Below, one piece after another: positions 54,146-61,114 of a DNA stretch of 64,000 nucleotides. Origin of the DNA: Pseudomonas abietaniphila (lineage in GTDB: Bacteria > Pseudomonadota > Gammaproteobacteria > Pseudomonadales > Pseudomonadaceae). The notes under the pieces were generated by a model, which did no database searches, was not told where the DNA came from, and saw only the letters and a program-made list of their open reading frames with translations. Both the position numbers and the translations under genes were made by a program. The DNA lies in assembly GCF_900100795.1 (NCBI RefSeq), contig NZ_FNCO01000014.1, positions 124,001 to 188,000 of the forward strand, read 5' to 3'. Positions within the stretch are counted from its first letter, which is position 1. Every line of letters begins with the position of its first letter.

Positions 54146-54342
54146 GGGTAAGGCTCCCAGAGGTCAATCACTTCGTAGGTGGTCGGCCACTTGCCAGAGG
54201 CATAGGCCTTTGCAATTTCCTGATCGGCGAACAGCGCCTGAGGCTGTTCCGGTTCAGCGGTCAGGTCGAACTTGTAAGCGCCGCTGTACACAGCGAACCG
54301 GTATGCGCAGCTGGTGGGCGAGGCCAACATTGGATGGCGCAT
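54142..54342 (-). CDS. Small phage protein, function unknown
   Basis: A 66-residue protein (MRHPMLASPTSCAYRFAVYS) with QALFADQEIAKAYASGKW and EVIDLWEPYP at the end. It is coupled to the neighbouring frames by short overlaps. No family is recognised. Confidence 0.6.
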   Translation of the reverse strand: MRHPMLASPTSCAYRFAVYSGAYKFDLTAEPEQPQALFADQEIAKAYASGKWPTTYEVIDLWEPYP

Positions 54343-54860
54343 TACGCACCGCCCCCGATTTCCTTGAGCAGGCTCTGCAGCTGTTTCAGCTTGGCGGTAG
54401 CTTGGGAACTACCCTCGCGCTCAGCCTCGACCGAAAGCGCTACCTCCTCGATGCGAGAGGCCATAGCCTTCATTCGGGCGCTGAAATCATTGGCCAAGGC
54501 CACAACTTCTGAGGACAGGCCCGCAAGCGCATCAAGCGCATTGATTTCCGGCTTCTTGGTGGTAACAACGAGTTCGATAGCTTGCTTCGGCATGGGCGTT
54601 TCGATCCTGAGTTTTATGGTTACGGCGTCGCGCTGAAACTTGCTGCCTACTGGCTCACGAATGATTCCGGCATCTTTCAATTCGCCCAGAGCGCGACGAA
54701 CTGCGTGGACAGATACGGAAGTTGCGTTTACTGCAAGAGCCGCGCAGTGGATGTCGTGAGCACTCCATGCCTGCTGGATGGGCACATATTCGAAAACCTT
54801 CCGGGCGGTGGATGACTGTCCGGCAAGTAGTTGCTGAATCCGGGACTCGGTGAAGGCCAT
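54342..54860 (-). CDS. Phage early protein with winged-helix-like N-terminus
   Basis: The 172-residue protein (MAFTESRIQQLLAGQSSTAR) has a likely DNA-binding N-terminal part (VSVHAVRRALGELKDAGIIREPVG) and a C-terminal coiled coil (about 110-165). It may be a regulator or replication accessory. It follows the P-like gene, its ATG sharing a base with the P stop. The family is not recognised. Confidence 0.65.
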   Translation of the reverse strand: MAFTESRIQQLLAGQSSTARKVFEYVPIQQAWSAHDIHCAALAVNATSVSVHAVRRALGELKDAGIIREPVGSKFQRDAVTIKLRIETPMPKQAIELVVTTKKPEINALDALAGLSSEVVALANDFSARMKAMASRIEEVALSVEAEREGSSQATAKLKQLQSLLKEIGGGA

Positions 54861-55540
54861 TAGCAGCACCCCTGCGTCGGTTCTTCTGAAGGCAATGCGG
54901 CACGGCGCGCGCGAAGTTCAGCGAGCGCCTTATTCCCAATCTCAGGCGTACGCCTGGCTTCGGCCTTGGCGGGAAGAGCCAGCGGCATCGCCTGAAGCGG
55001 CAAGCCCTCAACCATGCGACGGATCGTGATCACGTAGTTGCGCTCGAACAGCTTCAGCGCCAGCGAGGTTTCTAGGCGGTTCAATGGCTCGAATCCGCAC
55101 TCTTTCGCCGCGTGCCAGACCGCGTTGTGACTCCACTTGCCCTTCCCGGCCATCATTGGGTGTGCGTTGCGGCAGGCCTCGCGGAACGCCTTTTCCAGCG
55201 GAGGGATGCCCAGCATTTCCGGCGTGGGTTGGCACAGCTTGATGAACTTGCCCACGCTCGGCGCGAAGTCGGAGCCCAGCTTGCGGCACTGCTCAATGCC
55301 AAAGCGGATCTGCTCAATCTTCGTGATGTTCTCGGCCATGAACGCCTTGGTCCATGTGGCCTTGGCTGCGCCGATGGCTTCCTGATCCGGCCAGGCCTGT
55401 TTCCAGGCTGGGAAGATCGCCATCAGTTCGCGGAAGAGAGCGTTGATCACCTGAACCGTACCGGCGTCGATCTTTGGCACGGCTGCTTCGGCGGTAGCCA
55501 CGTTGGGCAATTGCCGCATGATGTTTGCCACTGACTGCAT
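54860..55540 (-). CDS. Replication protein P (lambda P-like helicase loader)
   Basis: The 226-residue protein (MQSVANIMRQLPNVATAEAA) has VINALFRELMAIFPAWKQAW and WTKAFMAENITKIEQIRFGIEQCRKLGSDFAPSVGKFIKLC, the conserved core of phage replication protein P, split over residues 32-108. It recruits the host DnaB helicase to the origin. GGAGG lies six bases before the ATG, which shares bases with the stop of the O-like gene (TGATG). Confidence 0.9.
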   Translation of the reverse strand: MQSVANIMRQLPNVATAEAAVPKIDAGTVQVINALFRELMAIFPAWKQAWPDQEAIGAAKATWTKAFMAENITKIEQIRFGIEQCRKLGSDFAPSVGKFIKLCQPTPEMLGIPPLEKAFREACRNAHPMMAGKGKWSHNAVWHAAKECGFEPLNRLETSLALKLFERNYVITIRRMVEGLPLQAMPLALPAKAEARRTPEIGNKALAELRARRAALPSEEPTQGCC

Positions 55541-56331
55541 CACAGACCTCCGAGGTTTTCAGCCCAACTGGTGTCATCAAAATCAGGGGTCTGCCCCTGC
55601 CCTGCCGCCTTCACTCGCTCCCGCTTGATCCACTGAACCAGTCGGTAGCACCAGCCCGCGGCCGAATCCACGGTCGTCGGTTTGGCGACGAAGAAACCCT
55701 TAAACGCCCGGATGGCTGCTTCAGGAACGGCGTCGGCAGGTAGACCAGCAATAGCGATCTGGTCGGACAGGGCTTTGGCATTCGGCTCCCAAGTGGGGAA
55801 CATGGCGAAGCGTTGGTTCGGCGCCGGGCATTCGGCGGCTGCGGTCTCTTGCCGGGCAATCTCGTCAGCCAATTCGCGCTGCAGCTGCTGCTCTTCGGTT
55901 TCCTGATGGTTAAGTGGTGTATTGGGTGCAGCTGCTGCACCCCGTTCTGCGTTTTCCTGCACCCCGTTCTGCTGTGAGCTGCACCCCGTGCGGTTATCTG
56001 CACCCCGTTCCTTACGGGGTGCAGCATTTGCACCCCGTTTAAGCTGGAGGTCATACACCACCGGGCGGCGGTCGCGACGGTCGATGTAGGCCGCGGCGAT
56101 TGCTTGATTGCCTTCGGTGATGAACCCGGCCTTCTCCAACTCATCGAGTTTCAGGCGAACGGTACGCTCGGACAGGCCTGTGTCTTCAGACAGGGTCAGC
56201 GCCGATGGGAAAGCGCCACGACCGTCGCTACCGGCGTAGTTGGCCAGGCACAGCAGGACATGCCGGGCAGCAGGGTTTTCGAGGGAAGCCTTCGGCAGTG
56301 CGAGGGCCCATGACATTGCTTGAACACTCAC
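55540..56331 (-). CDS. Replication initiator O-like protein (HTH, DnaT-like C-terminus)
   Basis: The 263-residue protein from a GTG start (MSVQAMSWALALPKASLE) has an N-terminal winged helix (LTLSEDTGLSERTVRLKLDELEKAGFI) for origin binding. A low-complexity middle is encoded by the iteron cluster at 55935-56039, and a C-terminal DnaT-like part (FPTWEPNAKALSDQIAIAGL, about 180-235) follows. It combines initiator and origin as in lambda O. GGAG lies seven bases before the GTG, which overlaps the rha stop. Confidence 0.87.
   Translation of the reverse strand: MSVQAMSWALALPKASLENPAARHVLLCLANYAGSDGRGAFPSALTLSEDTGLSERTVRLKLDELEKAGFITEGNQAIAAAYIDRRDRRPVVYDLQLKRGANAAPRKERGADNRTGCSSQQNGVQENAERGAAAAPNTPLNHQETEEQQLQRELADEIARQETAAAECPAPNQRFAMFPTWEPNAKALSDQIAIAGLPADAVPEAAIRAFKGFFVAKPTTVDSAAGWCYRLVQWIKRERVKAAGQGQTPDFDDTSWAENLGGL
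55935..56039. repeat. Iteron cluster: probable prophage replication origin
   Basis: Copies of CTGCACCCCGTT occur at 55935, 55957, 55979 (last base G) and 55998. An inverted copy lies at 56013-56024 and another direct one (TGCACCCCGTT) at 56029. The first three are 22 bases apart, two helical turns. They lie inside the O-like gene, as lambda ori lies inside O. Confidence 0.85.
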
Positions 56332-57074
56332 AGCGAAGCTCCATTGATCTTTTCAGCGAGCACAACAAGACCTCGGCGGGTAACCATCACCTGCTCGACG
56401 ATCTTCAGCTCTTCGGATTCGTTATTTTTGACCTTCACCAGCTTGTGCTCGAGCAGGCCGCTTGAGATGCGAGGCTGAAACGCTGACCAGTTGGCAAAGC
56501 TGCTACGGCGATAGATCCAGCGGTTCTTGCTCATCCAGGCAAACACCTGCAGAGGCTGAATGCCGATGTGCTTTGCCGCATCGGTGATGCACAGGGAACC
56601 CTGGGTGTTCGCCAACCGCTCTAGCGCCTCAACCTTCGGTGCTTGCTGCTGGATGACCATGTGCAGCTTCTGGTTTTCTTCAGCCTGATCAGCAGCCAGG
56701 CGCAATGCCTCAGGCAATGTCGTTGGCACGCGAGGAGCTTCGGAAAAGTGATCTTCCAATTCTCGCAGTCGTACTATCACGCGATGGCGCAGCGGAATGC
56801 TGTAGCCGGTTATCAGCGTTTCAGTCAGATCGCGGTCGAGAAAAAAGCAAGGAAGTGACCGGCCGGAGCCATCGCGGTAGCTGCCCCCAAATCTGGGGTC
56901 AGTGATTTGAAGCTCTTCGAGCATGCGGCGAATGTCACGCATCACATGGTCGTGGCGCTTTCCGGTAAGGTCCGCAATCTCGCGCGACGACATAACCTGA
57001 CGCGACATATTGCGTACCCCTGCCAAAACTGACGAATCAGGCGGGCTCTTGCTCTGGGTGGTCGTGGTGTGCAT
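56328..57074 (-). CDS. Rha-family regulator with ANT-type C-terminus
   Basis: The 248-residue protein has an N-terminal Rha domain (VMSSREIADLTGKRHDHVMRDIRRML, then RSLPCFFLDRDLTETLITGY and RHRVIVRLRELE) and a C-terminal KilA-C/ANT antirepressor-like part (GSLCITDAAKHIGIQPLQVFAWMSKNRWIYRR). It is probably an antirepressor or replication-interference regulator. It follows a hairpin/boxA-like element on the same transcript. Confidence 0.9.
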   Translation of the reverse strand: MHTTTTQSKSPPDSSVLAGVRNMSRQVMSSREIADLTGKRHDHVMRDIRRMLEELQITDPRFGGSYRDGSGRSLPCFFLDRDLTETLITGYSIPLRHRVIVRLRELEDHFSEAPRVPTTLPEALRLAADQAEENQKLHMVIQQQAPKVEALERLANTQGSLCITDAAKHIGIQPLQVFAWMSKNRWIYRRSSFANWSAFQPRISSGLLEHKLVKVKNNESEELKIVEQVMVTRRGLVVLAEKINGASL

Positions 57075-57079
57075 AATCG

Positions 57080-57122
57080 GACCTCACAAGTGTTGTTGAA
57101 AGAGCCGGGTTGCAGCCCGGCT
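57080..57122 (-). promoter_or_regulatory. Hairpin followed by boxA-like sequence in the minus early transcript
   Basis: On the minus strand GCCGGGCTGCAACCCGGC is followed directly by TCTTTCAACAACA, close to the Nus-factor boxA TGCTCTTTAACA. It could be a weak terminator (tR1-like) or an antitermination (nut) site. A similar unit lies at 60003-60041 in the opposite early transcript. Confidence 0.45.
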
Positions 57123-57138
57123 TTTTTGTGCCTGCGAT

Positions 57139-57564
57139 TCAGGCAGCGGCTTTTACGGATGACTTGAGTAAGGCCAAAGCCTTCTCGGCGTGATCGATCT
57201 CTCTCAGGATCCGCGCTCGCTCCACCTGGTCCATGCGGCCATCAGCCATAGCTGCGTGGGTCTCAACGGTCACCTCGGCGAACTCAAATGCAGCGCGGCT
57301 CAAGGCGTGGTGAACATCAACCGCTGCAGGCGCTTCGGTCTTGACGATTGCGTAACCGAACTCCCCCGCCAGCGCTTCCAACGGGCGCATGTCTTCGGTA
57401 TGCAGCATCAGGGCGTACAGGTGCTTCACGTTGAACCAGGCGCCGTCGTAATTCGCGTTCGCGCGCTGCAACAGGCTCACTGCTGGCATGTTCATCAGCG
57501 TGGCGAGATTCTTGGTGTCCGCGTCCTCGACGACTGCGTCACACGCCCTCAGAAAATCCTGCAT
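57139..57564 (-). CDS. CII-type phage regulatory protein (Phage_CP76 family)
   Basis: The 141-residue protein (MQDFLRACDAVVEDADTKN) has the CII/CP76 family helical core: LATLMNMPAVSLLQRAN and MLHTEDMRPLEALAGEFGYAIV, then a helical C-terminus. It is probably an activator of lysogeny promoters. It is second in the minus early operon, after the Cro-like gene. The upstream frame to 57606 lacks a ribosome site. Confidence 0.82.
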   Translation of the reverse strand: MQDFLRACDAVVEDADTKNLATLMNMPAVSLLQRANANYDGAWFNVKHLYALMLHTEDMRPLEALAGEFGYAIVKTEAPAAVDVHHALSRAAFEFAEVTVETHAAMADGRMDQVERARILREIDHAEKALALLKSSVKAAA

Positions 57565-57637
57565 TCCTAAAACCTCAAATTTGTTTATGTGGCGGCGTGC
57601 CAGCACGCGTTACAGAATGTTTCCAGCAAGTCAGCAA

Positions 57638-57832
57638 TCAGGCCGCGGTGCTCTGGGATGGGAACGGACGAATTTCTTCAGCGGTAAAGGTCCCGTCGTC
57701 ATGCTCAGTTACCTGGATGTCGCGTTCTGCTCGTAGAGCTTTTGAGATAGCGGGAGAACTGACCCCCAGCGCCTTGGCGACAGCGGTCTGACCCATCCTC
57801 TCGACCAACATTGGCAGGGGCGTTTTCTTCAT
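57638..57832 (-). CDS. Cro-like repressor
   Basis: The 64-residue protein has a helix-turn-helix VERMGQTAVAKALGVSSPAISKALR near residues 10-34. Its size and position (first gene of the minus early transcript, divergent from the CI-type gene) match Cro. It probably binds the three operators at 57870-57933. Direct family match was not tested. Confidence 0.85.
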   Translation of the reverse strand: MKKTPLPMLVERMGQTAVAKALGVSSPAISKALRAERDIQVTEHDDGTFTAEEIRPFPSQSTAA

Positions 57833-57866
57833 TTCTTTGCTCGACCAAGCTTGATGTGTACATACG

Positions 57867-57895
57867 ATCTTAACCGGCGGTTAGCAATTCAGCAA
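57867..57895 (-). promoter_or_regulatory. PR-type early promoter (towards cro)
   Basis: On the minus strand TTGCTG (57895-57890), a 17-base spacer and TAAGAT (57872-57867) form a promoter. Operators at 57870-57884 and 57894-57908 overlap both hexamers. Confidence 0.6.
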
Positions 57896-57933
57896 CACCG
57901 GCGGTTAGCGCAAATAACTTAACCAACGGTTAA
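57870..57933. promoter_or_regulatory. Three CI/Cro operators (OR-type region)
   Basis: Three 15-base partial palindromes share TAACC-N2/3-CGGTTA: TTAACCGGCGGTTAG (57870-57884), AACACCGGCGGTTAG (57894-57908) and TTAACCAACGGTTAA (57919-57933). They are spaced 24-25 bases centre to centre between the divergent repressor genes. Confidence 0.85.
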
Positions 57934-57942
57934 ATTTCACGG

Positions 57943-58812
57943 ATGACCAAAAAGAAAGAGTTGTCTCCAGAGTTGAAAGCTGAGTGCGATGCCGCCAAGG
58001 CGCTTTTCGTATCGAAGAAAAACGCGCTCGGTTTAACCCAGGCCAGCCTCGCCGAAGAAGCCGACATATCGGCCGCCGCTGTGGCGATGTATCTCAATGG
58101 GACCAACCCGCTGAATGCGAAATTCGCGGCGGTTTTCTCCCGAATGATTGGCGAGCCGATTGATAAATTCAGTCCCCGCCTATCAAAGGAAATAAACGGT
58201 CTCACTACAGCGACGGAACCCTCGTTAAGGGCCTCGGGGAGTACGGCAGATCTGGTAAAACAGATGTTGTCCAAGGTGAAAGGATTAACGGTCGAAGCTC
58301 GGGAGCGGATAGTCGCCGCTGCGGAAGAACCGGACGATGGATCACCGGGAGTTATCCCGGCGAACATGGCAAGCCTCAGGCCTACCAACGAAGAGATCGT
58401 GATTCCTCAATACGACATTCGCGCCGCGATGGGGGCCGGCCAAGTTCCGCCCGACTATCAGGAAGTCGTGCGCAATCTGGTGGTACGCGAGGACATTCTG
58501 CGGGAAAAGGGCGTTTCCTACACATCGAAGACGTCTCTGGGAATGATCAACGGCTGGGGCGACAGCATGGCCGGCACGATCAACGACAAAGACCTCGTCA
58601 TCGTCGACAAAGGCATCCAGGACTTTGTTGGGGATGGCGTTTACGTCCTGACGTGGGGAAAGGAGTTGTACATCAAGCGGGTGATGCGCATGGACGAAGA
58701 GCACTACCGGTTGATCTCAGATAACCAGCACTACGAGAACCAGACCGCTCGAATCGATGACGTGACGATTCACGCGAAGGTTCTACTAATTTGGAATGCA
58801 AGGAAAGCATAG
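57943..58812 (+). CDS. CI-type S24 phage repressor
   Basis: The 289-residue protein has an N-terminal XRE helix-turn-helix (LTQASLAEEADISAAAVAMYLNG, residues 31-53), a linker, and a LexA-like S24 peptidase domain with catalytic S208 (WGDSMAG) and K245 (LYIKRV). RecA-stimulated self-cleavage, likely near the Ala-Gly of MGAGQ about 165, would trigger induction. No clear ribosome site precedes the ATG, recalling the leaderless lambda cI message. It maintains lysogeny through the flanking operators. Confidence 0.92.
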   Translation: MTKKKELSPELKAECDAAKALFVSKKNALGLTQASLAEEADISAAAVAMYLNGTNPLNAKFAAVFSRMIGEPIDKFSPRLSKEINGLTTATEPSLRASGSTADLVKQMLSKVKGLTVEARERIVAAAEEPDDGSPGVIPANMASLRPTNEEIVIPQYDIRAAMGAGQVPPDYQEVVRNLVVREDILREKGVSYTSKTSLGMINGWGDSMAGTINDKDLVIVDKGIQDFVGDGVYVLTWGKELYIKRVMRMDEEHYRLISDNQHYENQTARIDDVTIHAKVLLIWNARKA

Positions 58813-58831
58813 GCATGCTGAGGAGTTTTTG

Positions 58832-59179
58832 TTGAGCAGTCAGAATAAGGTTTACGGAAAAATCAGCGGAGCGGTGGTTAACGATGAAGACTCCTCGGAG
58901 CCATTACGGCTAAGCGACCTCTTCAAATTTTTGAATGTCCGCAAAAGAAGCACTTCATGCCCTCATTGCGACCATAGGGGCGCGTGGGAAATCAGCATGC
59001 AGGAGGAATCTGACAATGAGGAGAATCCTCGCCTACTGCTTTTCAAGATGGAATCCACCAAGGGAGAAGCCCACACGTCGATAGCAATGAATTGCCCAAA
59101 TTGCGGGCACTTGGCGCAGATCTCCACTTACAAGATACGGGAGTTCTTAGCTGGAGACGTTCAACCATGGGCGAAATAA
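58832..59179 (+). CDS. Zinc-ribbon protein cotranscribed with the repressor, function unknown
   Basis: The protein starts at TTG 58832 (GAGGAG 7 bases upstream), giving about 115 residues. It has two CxxC pairs (CPHCDHRG and CPNCGHLAQ) that form a zinc ribbon, separated by an acidic strand-rich part with LLLFKMESTKGEAHTSIAMN. It lies 19 bases after the repressor and overlaps the next gene by 13 bases. Its position equals lambda rexA. A start at ATG 58796 is the alternative. Confidence 0.72.
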   Translation: MSSQNKVYGKISGAVVNDEDSSEPLRLSDLFKFLNVRKRSTSCPHCDHRGAWEISMQEESDNEENPRLLLFKMESTKGEAHTSIAMNCPNCGHLAQISTYKIREFLAGDVQPWAK

Positions 59180-59499
59180 TCCGTAAGGCTTTGTGGGGAA
59201 GAGGTGTTGACGGCAACTCTGGAGGGGGAGACGATACTGGTGGCGGAAATCCCCCGGGAGGGAGCGAATTGGAACGGCGCGTTGAAAAGCTTGAGGCGAC
59301 CATGGCTGAAATTCAAGTCAGGCTAATCCGCGTCGAGTTGAAGCTGGACTCAACCGCCACAAAGGCCGACCTATCAGACCTAGCGACATCCTTTCACAAG
59401 TCGATGACGGAACAGACTTGGAAATTTATCACCGCTGCCATAGGAATGTCCGGGCTGTTCGCCGCGATCTCGTTTGGTGTTGCTCACCTTATGAAGTAG
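59167..59499 (+). CDS. Coiled-coil protein with C-terminal membrane anchor
   Basis: The 110-residue protein (MGEIIRKALWGRGVDGNSGG) has a Gly/Asp-rich linker, a coiled coil (LERRVEKLEATMAEIQVRLIRVELKLD, about 34-60) and one C-terminal membrane segment (FITAAIGMSGLFAAISFGVAHL). It overlaps the preceding zinc-ribbon gene, so both are probably made together with the repressor in the lysogen. The position equals lambda rexB. It is followed by a terminator. Confidence 0.75.
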   Translation: MGEIIRKALWGRGVDGNSGGGDDTGGGNPPGGSELERRVEKLEATMAEIQVRLIRVELKLDSTATKADLSDLATSFHKSMTEQTWKFITAAIGMSGLFAAISFGVAHLMK

Positions 59500-59512
59500 T
59501 ACTTAATTCTTG

Positions 59513-59541
59513 AAAAGCCCGCCGACCAAGCGGGCTTTTTT
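59513..59541. terminator. Bidirectional terminator after the repressor operon
   Basis: AAAAGCCCGC-CGACCA-AGCGGGCTTTTTT is a strong intrinsic terminator between the plus-strand lysogenic operon and the minus-strand DUF1654 gene. Confidence 0.9.
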
Positions 59542-59548
59542 GTGGGTA

Positions 59549-59866
59549 TTAGAAAGGCGCTGGCTCCAGGGATTCGAACTCGTCGTGCGCCTCTACGCGT
59601 GGGTCTTCATCATCGGGCGCCTCCCAGCTCAGGCGAACCGAGCCGTCTTCATTGTTGAATGTCATCTCAATACCGTCCACTTCCGAAAGCACCCCCATCA
59701 CCTCGTCCCACTCCCGATCACCGTCCGTATCCAGGCGGTGAATCGTCGCCCACTTTCGCTCCTGGGCGATAGGGTGATTGATCATGCTGGAAACCCTCAG
59801 AGTTAAGCGCTCCACGCCTGAAATCTGGGTTGGCTGCGGCGTCTCGATTTTTCCTTGTACTGCCAT
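59549..59866 (-). CDS. DUF1654 family protein
   Basis: The 105-residue acidic protein has the DUF1654 pattern: SGVERLTLRVSSMINHPIAQERKWATIHRLDTDG (split over residues 15-50), then EVMGVLSEVDGIEM and an acidic tail. The family is almost confined to Pseudomonas genomes and prophages. AGGAGG lies 5 bases before the ATG at 59866. A LexA box 20 bases upstream predicts SOS induction. Function is unknown. Confidence 0.85.
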   Translation of the reverse strand: MAVQGKIETPQPTQISGVERLTLRVSSMINHPIAQERKWATIHRLDTDGDREWDEVMGVLSEVDGIEMTFNNEDGSVRLSWEAPDDEDPRVEAHDEFESLEPAPF

Positions 59867-59885
59867 AAGCACCTCCTAAAAAATA

Positions 59886-59901
59886 CTGTATAAACATCCA
59901 G
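59886..59901 (-). promoter_or_regulatory. LexA (SOS) box upstream of the DUF1654 gene
   Basis: CTGTATAAACATCCAG has the same form as the recN box in this window (CTGT-N8-CCAG), within TACTGTATAAACATCCAGCA. It lies 19 bases from the DUF1654 start. Confidence 0.75.
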
Positions 59902-59938
59902 CAGATAAGAAGCATAACCTCCCTCCCTAAAAAATAAA

Positions 59939-59977
59939 TTAACCGCCGGTATTGACGTTACAGAAACCGCCGGTTAA
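59939..59977. promoter_or_regulatory. Two further CI/Cro operators (OL-type region)
   Basis: TTAACCGCCGGTATT (59939-59953) and GAAACCGCCGGTTAA (59963-59977) share the motif of the three sites beside the repressor gene. They are 24 bases apart and overlap the PL-type promoter. Confidence 0.83.
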
Positions 59978-59980
59978 TTT
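59952..59980 (+). promoter_or_regulatory. PL-type early promoter
   Basis: TTGACG (59952-59957), a 17-base spacer and TAATTT (59975-59980) lie across the two operators, so repressor binding would block it. It reads into the long leader at 59981. Confidence 0.7.
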
Positions 59981-60552
59981 AATCCCATCGCCAGCGACAA
60001 CACGGCGAAGGGGCGGCGCCCCGCCGCTCTTTAAAAACAAGCGCGATAAATCAACAGACCGCATTGCCTCTACCGGCGACCGGTGATCAGACAGGCGAAC
60101 GAGGAAAGCCTGCCAACGACAGGGAAAACCCTGGACGGCTGATCAAGGGCGAAATGCCCGAACCGCGTGAATGACCCGGTAAGCGATGCGCCCCGCCACT
60201 CCGGCGGTAATGGAAAAGATTTGAAGAATTAGCGCGCCCAATAGCTTCGGCTGGGAGCGCCGGACCTCATGCGATGTGCCGATTCAAACACCCAGGCACA
60301 GGGCTGTACGTCGCATGTTGTATATGCCCGATGACCATCACGACAACGCTGCTGATCAAGTCGAGATGAACAGGGAAGCCCACCGCCGCACCCTGATACC
60401 GAAACCTGTGATCAGCAGCGGGGATTAGGCACCAGAAACACCCACATCGCTGACGCAATGCCCCGGCCTGTCGCCAGTAGCGAGGCCGGGATTTCACCAG
60501 GTGCCATTCGATGAGTGCCATCCGGGAAATCAACCCAACCTGAGGAACACCC
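59981..60552 (+). other. Long untranslated leader of the plus early operon
   Basis: No convincing gene is seen in these 572 bases; frames on both strands look like chance. The stretch holds several hairpins, among them the hairpin/boxA unit at 60003-60041, ACCGG-CGA-CCGGT near 60075, and CCCGGCCT/AGGCCGGG near 60463-60492. A structured leader or a regulatory RNA is possible. Confidence 0.5.
60003..60041 (+). promoter_or_regulatory. Hairpin followed by boxA-like sequence in the plus early leader
   Basis: CGGC-(GAA)-GGGGC-GGC-GCCCC-GCCG is followed by CTCTTTAAAAACAAG. The GCTCTTTAA core matches rrn boxA, and the longer text resembles lambda nutL boxA (CGCTCTTAAAAA). It sits about 20-60 bases after the PL-type start point. 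Confidence 0.5.
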
Positions 60553-60732
60553 ATGACACGCGATGAGCATCAAGAAATCCACACCGTAGCGACCGCAGCG
60601 TTGGTTGGCATTTTGTCTTCCGACCCACAGGTCCGCCCGGAACTGGCGGCCAAAACTGCATTTGACGCAGCAGAGTCTTTCGCAGCTGAGCGCAAGAAGC
60701 GCATCGGCGAAGAACCCCACTTCGATATGTGA
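60553..60732 (+). CDS. Small phage protein (59 aa), first gene of the plus early operon
   Basis: The frame begins MTRDEHQEIHTVATAALVGI and ends EEPHFDM. TGAGGA lies 7-8 bases before the ATG. It is helical, mildly acidic and Ala-rich, without a basic RNA-binding motif, so it does not look like lambda N. No family is recognised. Confidence 0.6.
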   Translation: MTRDEHQEIHTVATAALVGILSSDPQVRPELAAKTAFDAAESFAAERKKRIGEEPHFDM

Positions 60733-60769
60733 AGCATCACTCCTGCCCATTCAACGAGTGGGCAGCGGG

Positions 60770-60907
60770 ATGCGGACGAAACTGCGGCCCATAACCGCCC
60801 ACCTGCATCAGGTGAAGAATGGTCAGCTTGGAGAAATTGACCCGCACCGAGGCGAGCGCCCGCCATTCCCACGGCGCGCACCACACGGAGGATTTGCAGC
60901 CATGTAA
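60770..60907 (+). CDS. Possible small basic protein (45 aa)
   Basis: MRTKLRPITAHLHQVKNGQL opens a 45-residue, Arg/Pro-rich frame ending GGFAAM. GGGCAGCGGG lies just upstream of the ATG. The rest of 60733-61114 shows only a terminator. It may be chance; the basic charge and position are the only support. Confidence 0.3.
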   Translation: MRTKLRPITAHLHQVKNGQLGEIDPHRGERPPFPRRAPHGGFAAM

Positions 60908-60987
60908 ACGACAGCCTGCCGGCCTTTGCCTCATGCAACGCCGAGCGAAGAGGTTCACGTACAGAGGTGTATTGAACCAGCAACACG

Positions 60988-61015
60988 AAAGCCCGGGCAC
61001 GACCGGGCTTTTTTT
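60988..61015 (+). terminator. Intrinsic terminator in the plus early operon
   Basis: AAAGCCCGG-GCACGA-CCGGGC followed by seven Ts. It lies about 100 bases before the next gene, so downstream expression needs read-through (antitermination) or another promoter. Confidence 0.88.
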
Positions 61016-61114
61016 CACCCCGCGTTTACCCGCCAGCACTCTCCCCTGCGCCCAACGGCAAGCAGCGGGTGGTCAGAGTGCTGACGAATACACGCAACCA
61101 TCTGAGGAAAGGAC

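Noticed and set aside
55917..56046. Possible CRISPR array because of repeated units
   Set aside because: Repeats are 11-12 bases with 7-10 base gaps, include an inverted copy and lie inside a coding gene; this fits origin iterons, not CRISPR. No CRISPR array was seen elsewhere.
60462..60493. CCCGGCCT/AGGCCGGG hairpin as a terminator
   Set aside because: No T-run follows on either strand; kept only as part of the structured leader.
60570..60986. 138-residue open frame on minus in the early leader/gene region
   Set aside because: No ribosome site, no protein-like features, and it opposes a better small gene at 60553-60732.
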